Source of the DNA: an uncultured Eubacteriales bacterium
GTDB lineage: Bacteria > Bacillota > Clostridia > Oscillospirales > Butyricicoccaceae
Direction: 5' to 3'
Assembly: GCA_900555855.1 (NCBI GenBank)
Contig: USML01000002.1
Coordinates: forward strand, 1-47,038
DNA length: 47,038 bases
Below are positions 43,223-47,038 of this stretch, piece after piece. The notes below the pieces were generated by a model. That model did not search any database. It saw only the letters and a list, made by a program, of their open reading frames with translations, and had not been told where the DNA came from. A program made the position numbers and the translations under genes. Within the stretch, counting starts at the first letter, position 1; every line of letters starts with the position of its first letter.

Positions 43223-44068
43223 ATGAGAGTTTACATCAGCATGGACGCAGAAGGGATCTCCGGGATCTATAAGCTGGCGCAGGTGATGCCCGGCCACACG
43301 GAATATGATTATGCCCGCAAGCTCATGGCCGGGGATATCAACGCTGCCGTGGCAGGCGCCTGCGACGCCGGAGCGGAAAATGTCTTTGTGTGCGACGCCC
43401 ACAACGGCGGCGACAACCTGCACATCACCGATCTGGACGAGCGCACGATCCTCTGTTCCGGCGCAGACCGGCCCTTCAGCATGGCGGAGGGCGCGGAGCT
43501 GGGCTACGACGCGGCGCTGCTCATCGGCTACCACACCCGCAAGGGCAGCAAGGGCGTGATCAGCCACAGCTATGCTTACGGCTCCATGGTGGAAATGCGC
43601 ATCAACGGCAAGATCGCCTCGGAATACGAGCTGATCGGCTATATGATCGGTTATTACGGCGTGCCGGTGGTGTTCCTTTCCGGCGACGATATCATCACGG
43701 CAGACGCCCGGGCAAATGTCCCCGGGATCCACACGGTGGAGACCAAGCGCTGCATCAGCAACGGCGCCGCCGCCTGTCTGCATCCCAATGTTACCGGCCG
43801 CCGGATCCGGGAGGAGGTAAAGGCCGCGCTGCTGAACCTGAAGGCCGAGGGCATTGCCCCCATGCAGCTGGAGGGCCCGGTGACCATTGATGTGCGCTAT
43901 ACCGCCGAAGCGCAGGCCTGGAAGGCCATGCAGGCGCCCGGCACCATCCGGCTGGACGAAGCCACCGTCCGCTATCTGGGCGAGGATTATAAGGAAGCCT
44001 TTACGGCGTTTCTGGCAGGAACGACCCTTGCCGGCACCTTCCGGGACGACGCAGATCTTTACTGCTGA
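43223..44068 (+). CDS. dppA: M55-family D-aminopeptidase DppA
   Basis: Zinc-dependent, self-compartmentalising D-aminopeptidase that releases D-amino acids from short peptides such as D-Ala-D-Ala. Residues equivalent to the Bacillus DppA zinc ligands are at matching positions: Asp8 and Glu10 in SMDAEG, His60 in CDAHNGG, His104 in GYHTRKG and Glu134 in ASEYELIG, with His115 in ISHSY. Full length, 281 residues. AGGGAGAG precedes the ATG. It heads a dppABCD-F operon that would import and hydrolyse dipeptides, possibly recycling cell-wall D-Ala-D-Ala. Confidence 0.95.
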   Translation: MRVYISMDAEGISGIYKLAQVMPGHTEYDYARKLMAGDINAAVAGACDAGAENVFVCDAHNGGDNLHITDLDERTILCSGADRPFSMAEGAELGYDAALLIGYHTRKGSKGVISHSYAYGSMVEMRINGKIASEYELIGYMIGYYGVPVVFLSGDDIITADARANVPGIHTVETKRCISNGAAACLHPNVTGRRIREEVKAALLNLKAEGIAPMQLEGPVTIDVRYTAEAQAWKAMQAPGTIRLDEATVRYLGEDYKEAFTAFLAGTTLAGTFRDDADLYC

Positions 44069-44088
44069 AAACGACAGGGAGGGATGAG

Positions 44089-45027
44089 ATGTTTCGCTAT
44101 GTTTCCAAACGGGTGCTCCAGCTGGTCCTCGTGTTTTTCATCGTATCGGTTCTGATCTTCACGGTGGTGCGCATGACGCCGCTGGATCCCATCGCCTCCA
44201 TCTCCAAGGGCAAGGCCATGAGCGAGGAGACCCGCCTTGCGCTGATGCGGGAATATGGGCTGGACAAGTCCTGGGCCGGGCAGTATGTTTCCTGGATCGG
44301 CGGCCTGTTCCGGGGGGATCTGGGCAAGAGCTTTCAGTACCGGCAGGCCGTCACGGAGCTTCTGGCCGTGCGCTACAGGACCTCGGTGCAGCTGGTGGCC
44401 ATGAGCGCGCTGATGATCATTTTTCTGGCCATTCCCCTGGGCGTGGTCAGCGCGGCCCATAAAAACAGCCTGCTGGATCAGACACTGACGGTGTCTTCCC
44501 TGATCTTTGTGTCTTCGCCGCCGTTTTTCACCGGGATTTTGCTGATGCTGCTGTTTACCATGGTCTGGCCGGTCTTTCCCACCTTCGGCACCGGCGCGAA
44601 TTTCTGGGACAACATGAAATATCTGTTTCTGCCGGCGGTATCGCTGGCGGCGGTGCGGGTGGCGCTGTCCATGCGCATCACCCGGAGCAATATGGTGGAG
44701 CAGCTGCAGGCGCCCTATATCCAGACGGCCACGGCCAAGGGCCTTTCCCGGCGGACCATTGTGTATAAGCACGCCCTGAAAAATGCCGCCATCCCCATCA
44801 TGACCGTCACCGCGCTGGACATTTCCGGCATGTTGGGCGGCTCCGTTCTGGTGGAAAAGGTCTTTTCTTTGAACGGCGTCGGCACCCTGCTGGCAGATTC
44901 CATTACAAAGTCAGATTATCCCGTGACGCAGAGCATCACGCTCATCATGGTGCTGGTCTTCATGCTGTGCAATCTGTTTGTGGATATCATGTATGGCGTC
45001 ATTGATCCGCGGGTGCGGCTGGATTAA
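44089..45027 (+). CDS. dppB: Dipeptide/oligopeptide ABC transporter permease DppB
   Basis: Inner-membrane permease with six hydrophobic segments. N-terminal MFRYVSKRVLQLVLVFFIVS and TVVRMTPLDPIA are the family start, and the ATPase-coupling EAA region reads YIQTATAKGLSRRTIVYKHA. The C-terminus has VEKVFSLNGVGTLLADSITK and ends DIMYGVIDPRVRLD, standard for DppB/OppB. AGGGAGGG lies before the ATG, 20 bases after dppA. Confidence 0.95.
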   Translation: MFRYVSKRVLQLVLVFFIVSVLIFTVVRMTPLDPIASISKGKAMSEETRLALMREYGLDKSWAGQYVSWIGGLFRGDLGKSFQYRQAVTELLAVRYRTSVQLVAMSALMIIFLAIPLGVVSAAHKNSLLDQTLTVSSLIFVSSPPFFTGILLMLLFTMVWPVFPTFGTGANFWDNMKYLFLPAVSLAAVRVALSMRITRSNMVEQLQAPYIQTATAKGLSRRTIVYKHALKNAAIPIMTVTALDISGMLGGSVLVEKVFSLNGVGTLLADSITKSDYPVTQSITLIMVLVFMLCNLFVDIMYGVIDPRVRLD

Positions 45028-45038
45028 GGAGGCGCTTT

Positions 45039-45965
45039 ATGAAAAAGAACAAAGCCTTTTCGGCCAAACGAAATACGGGAACGCTGTTTACCGTCCCGGT
45101 GGTGATCGCCATGGTGGTCCTGTGCGTCATTATTTTCTGCGCGGTGTTCGCGCCGCTGATCTCGCCCTACGACCCGGTCTATCAGGACATCGGCGCGGCG
45201 CTCAGCGGCCCCACGGACCAGCATATCCTGGGCACGGACAGCGTGGGCCGCGACCTGCTGAGCCGCCTGTTTTACGGCGGACGGACCACCATCGTGGGCG
45301 GCCTGGCCATCATCTTCCTTTCCATCCTGCTGGGCCTGCCCATCGGCCTGTTCTGCGGGTATTACGGCGGGCTCATTGATTCCATCTTCATGCGCGTCTG
45401 CGATATCCTGCTGTCCTTCCCCTCCATGCTGCTGGCCTTCGTGCTGGTGGCGGGCTTCGGCCGGGGCAGCATGAACAACGCCATCATCGCCCTGGGCGTG
45501 ATCTATGTGCCGGGTCTGGCCCGGCTGGTGCGCTCCCTGACGCTGGTGGAAAAAAACAAGGTCTATGTGGAGGCCCTGCGCTCCATGTGCTATTCCAATC
45601 TGCGGATCATGTTTGTCCACATCATCCCAAACTGCATTTCCAGCGTCATCATCCAGCTCACGCTGGACATGGGCTACGCCGTGCTGGACCTTGCGGGCAT
45701 GAGCTTTCTGGGCTTCGGCGTTCAGGCGCCAACGGCAGACTGGGGCAATATGCTCAACGAGGGCCGGGGCTATCTGATGCAGAAGCCCATGCTGGCCATC
45801 CTGCCGGGCCTGTGCATCATTGCGCTGGTGGTCTCGCTGAATATCTTCAGCGACGGGCTCTACCGCTATCTGGAACCCCAGCAGCGCAAGCTGCCCACCT
45901 TTAAGAAATACGACCGAATGCGCGCCAGAGCGCTGAAAAAAGCGGGGGTGAAAAACGATGGCTGA
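45039..45965 (+). CDS. dppC: Dipeptide/oligopeptide ABC transporter permease DppC
   Basis: Second permease subunit. An N-terminal cytoplasmic tail and first helix precede ISPYDPVYQDIGAALSGPTD, HILGTDSVGRDLLSRLFYGG and the coupling segment YVEALRSMCYSNLRIMFVHI, followed by LDLAGMSFLGFGVQAPTADW and a C-terminal LNIFSDGLYRYLEP. GGAGG lies before the ATG. It overlaps dppD by eight bases. Confidence 0.95.
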   Translation: MKKNKAFSAKRNTGTLFTVPVVIAMVVLCVIIFCAVFAPLISPYDPVYQDIGAALSGPTDQHILGTDSVGRDLLSRLFYGGRTTIVGGLAIIFLSILLGLPIGLFCGYYGGLIDSIFMRVCDILLSFPSMLLAFVLVAGFGRGSMNNAIIALGVIYVPGLARLVRSLTLVEKNKVYVEALRSMCYSNLRIMFVHIIPNCISSVIIQLTLDMGYAVLDLAGMSFLGFGVQAPTADWGNMLNEGRGYLMQKPMLAILPGLCIIALVVSLNIFSDGLYRYLEPQQRKLPTFKKYDRMRARALKKAGVKNDG

Positions 45966-46929
45966 GCTTTTGGAGATCCGGGATCTTTCCGTGGAGATCA
46001 TGTCCACCCGCGGCCTGGTCCACGCCGTCCGCGGCGTCAACCTGACGGTGGAGGCAGGCTCCATCCACGGCATCGTAGGCGAATCCGGCTGCGGCAAGAG
46101 CGTCACCTCCCGCTCCATCCTGCGGCTTTATGACAAGCGCTATGTGCGCACCCGGGGCCAGATCCTCTTTGACGGGCAGGACCTGCTGGAATGCTCGGAA
46201 AAGCAGATGCAGAAGATCCGCGGCAAGCAGATCAGCATGATCTTTCAGGACCCCATGACGGCACTGAATCCGCTCTATAAGGTGGGCGATCAGATTGCGG
46301 AGGTCTATACCCGCCATTTTGGCGATTCCCGGAAGGAGGCCCGGAAAAAGGCGCTGGAGATGCTGGAGCTGGTGGGCATCCCCGGCGACCGCAGCGGCGA
46401 CTATCCCCATCAGTTCTCCGGCGGCATGAAGCAGCGCGTGGTCATTGCCATGGCCCTGGCGTGCAGCCCGGAGCTGATCCTGGCCGATGAGCCGACCACT
46501 GCTCTGGATGTGACCATCCAGGCGCAGATTCTGGATATGATCAAGGCGCTGAAGGAAAAGCAGAATACTTCCATGATCCTCATCACCCACGATCTCGGTG
46601 TCGTGGCGGAGGTCTGCGACCGGGTGGCCGTGGTGTACGCCGGTGAGATCATCGAATACGGCACCAAGGAGGAGATTTTCGATTATCCCACCCACCCCTA
46701 CACCGTGGGCCTGTTCGGTTCCATTCCCAAGATTCATGAGGATGTGGAGTGGCTTGATTCCATTCCCGGTATGCCGCCCAACCCGGCAGACCTGCCTTCC
46801 GGCTGCCACTTCCACCCCCGCTGCTCCAAATGCACCCAGCCGTGCGGTGAGAAAGCGCCGGAGATGGTGGAGATCCGACCCGGCCATTTCGTCCGTTGCC
46901 TGAATTGCACCGAGAAAAAGGAGTCCTGA
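45958..46929 (+). CDS. dppD: Dipeptide/oligopeptide ABC transporter ATPase DppD
   Basis: ATPase with Walker [17 protein letters not shown]-loop [20 protein letters not shown], signature [15 protein letters not shown], Walker [15 protein letters not shown] and switch [13 protein letters not shown]. The C-terminal oligopeptide-type extension carries the cysteines [20 protein letters not shown] that bind an Fe-S cluster in DppD/OppD-type ATPases. It starts inside the end of dppC. A GGAG site for dppF lies in its last codons. Confidence 0.95.
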   Translation: MAELLEIRDLSVEIMSTRGLVHAVRGVNLTVEAGSIHGIVGESGCGKSVTSRSILRLYDKRYVRTRGQILFDGQDLLECSEKQMQKIRGKQISMIFQDPMTALNPLYKVGDQIAEVYTRHFGDSRKEARKKALEMLELVGIPGDRSGDYPHQFSGGMKQRVVIAMALACSPELILADEPTTALDVTIQAQILDMIKALKEKQNTSMILITHDLGVVAEVCDRVAVVYAGEIIEYGTKEEIFDYPTHPYTVGLFGSIPKIHEDVEWLDSIPGMPPNPADLPSGCHFHPRCSKCTQPCGEKAPEMVEIRPGHFVRCLNCTEKKES

Positions 46930-46931
46930 TT

Positions 46932-47038
46932 ATGGCGGCAATTATTGAAGTTGAACATCTGAAAAAGTATTTTGATACCCCCAGAGGCAAGCTTCATGCG
47001 GTGGACGACGTCTCTTTCAAGATCGAGCAGGGCACCAC
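46932..47038 (+). CDS. dppF: Dipeptide/oligopeptide ABC transporter ATPase DppF, truncated by window edge
   Basis: The ATG at 46932 follows AAAGGAG and the dppD stop by two bases. The 35 visible codons read MAAIIEVEHLKKYFDTPRGK then LHAVDDVSFKIEQGT, the normal N-terminus of the second ATPase. The Walker A lies beyond the window. No substrate-binding protein gene is seen in the visible part of the operon, and it may follow. Confidence 0.9.
   Translation, partial: MAAIIEVEHLKKYFDTPRGKLHAVDDVSFKIEQGT

Overview
The window is a gene-dense, GC-rich (by eye near 60%) chromosomal segment of a spore-forming anaerobic Bacillota, most likely class Clostridia and probably an Oscillospirales-type gut organism. 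The evidence is the Bacillus/Clostridium-style gene order (darA-holB-ricT; hrcA-grpE-dnaK-dnaJ behind a perfect CIRCE; the MATE exporter-mazG-hup-rqcP-yabP-yabQ sporulation cluster), ECF transporter modules, an FMN riboswitch in front of ribU, a D-aminopeptidase/Dpp operon, and sigma-A promoters with purine-rich Shine-Dalgarno sites. I saw no rRNA, tRNA, CRISPR array, insertion sequence or prophage. The exact genus cannot be read from the sequence.

Layout. 1-4.77 kb (minus): FemX-like peptidyltransferase, divergent alanine racemase, c-di-AMP receptor DarA, DNA polymerase III delta' and RicT (running off the left edge), apparently one operon linking cell-wall synthesis, c-di-AMP sensing and replication. 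4.98-8.7 kb: gap (minus), facing away from a histidine-kinase-like protein whose H-box histidine is replaced, then a PatB-type C-S lyase. 8.75-10.6 kb: a TetR regulator and FMN-riboswitch-controlled ribU. 10.6-11.65 kb: an unrecognised HExxH protein. 11.7-20.1 kb (minus): one long run of SAM methyltransferase, ecfA1-ecfA2-ecfT, truA, a DUF5711-type protein, a CvpA-family protein and a ClpE-like AAA+ unfoldase. 20.2-25.4 kb (plus): BaiN/YhiN flavoprotein, lipoprotein, MazF without a visible antitoxin, a coiled-coil membrane-anchored protein, a MerR-RDD fusion and tadA. 25.5-30.4 kb: the CIRCE-controlled chaperone operon. 30.5-37.9 kb: recJ, relA/spoT, dtd, an MBL hydrolase, hemZ and a zinc-ribbon protein. 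38-41.9 kb: the yabM-to-yabQ type cluster. 41.9-47.04 kb: an AraC regulator carrying a C-terminal two-cluster ferredoxin domain, divergent from dppABCD and the start of dppF.

Most of the window is conserved housekeeping. The items most worth follow-up are (i) the AraC-ferredoxin fusion facing the D-aminopeptidase/dipeptide transporter operon, (ii) the MerR-RDD membrane protein with a 19-bp-spacer promoter carrying a dyad, (iii) a hairpin that buries the yabP ribosome-binding site and carries a sigma-E-like -10 element in its left arm, so that read-through and local transcripts would behave differently, (iv) a kinase-like protein with arginine in place of the phospho-accepting histidine, and (v) the altered substrate-side motifs in the alanine racemase beside femX.
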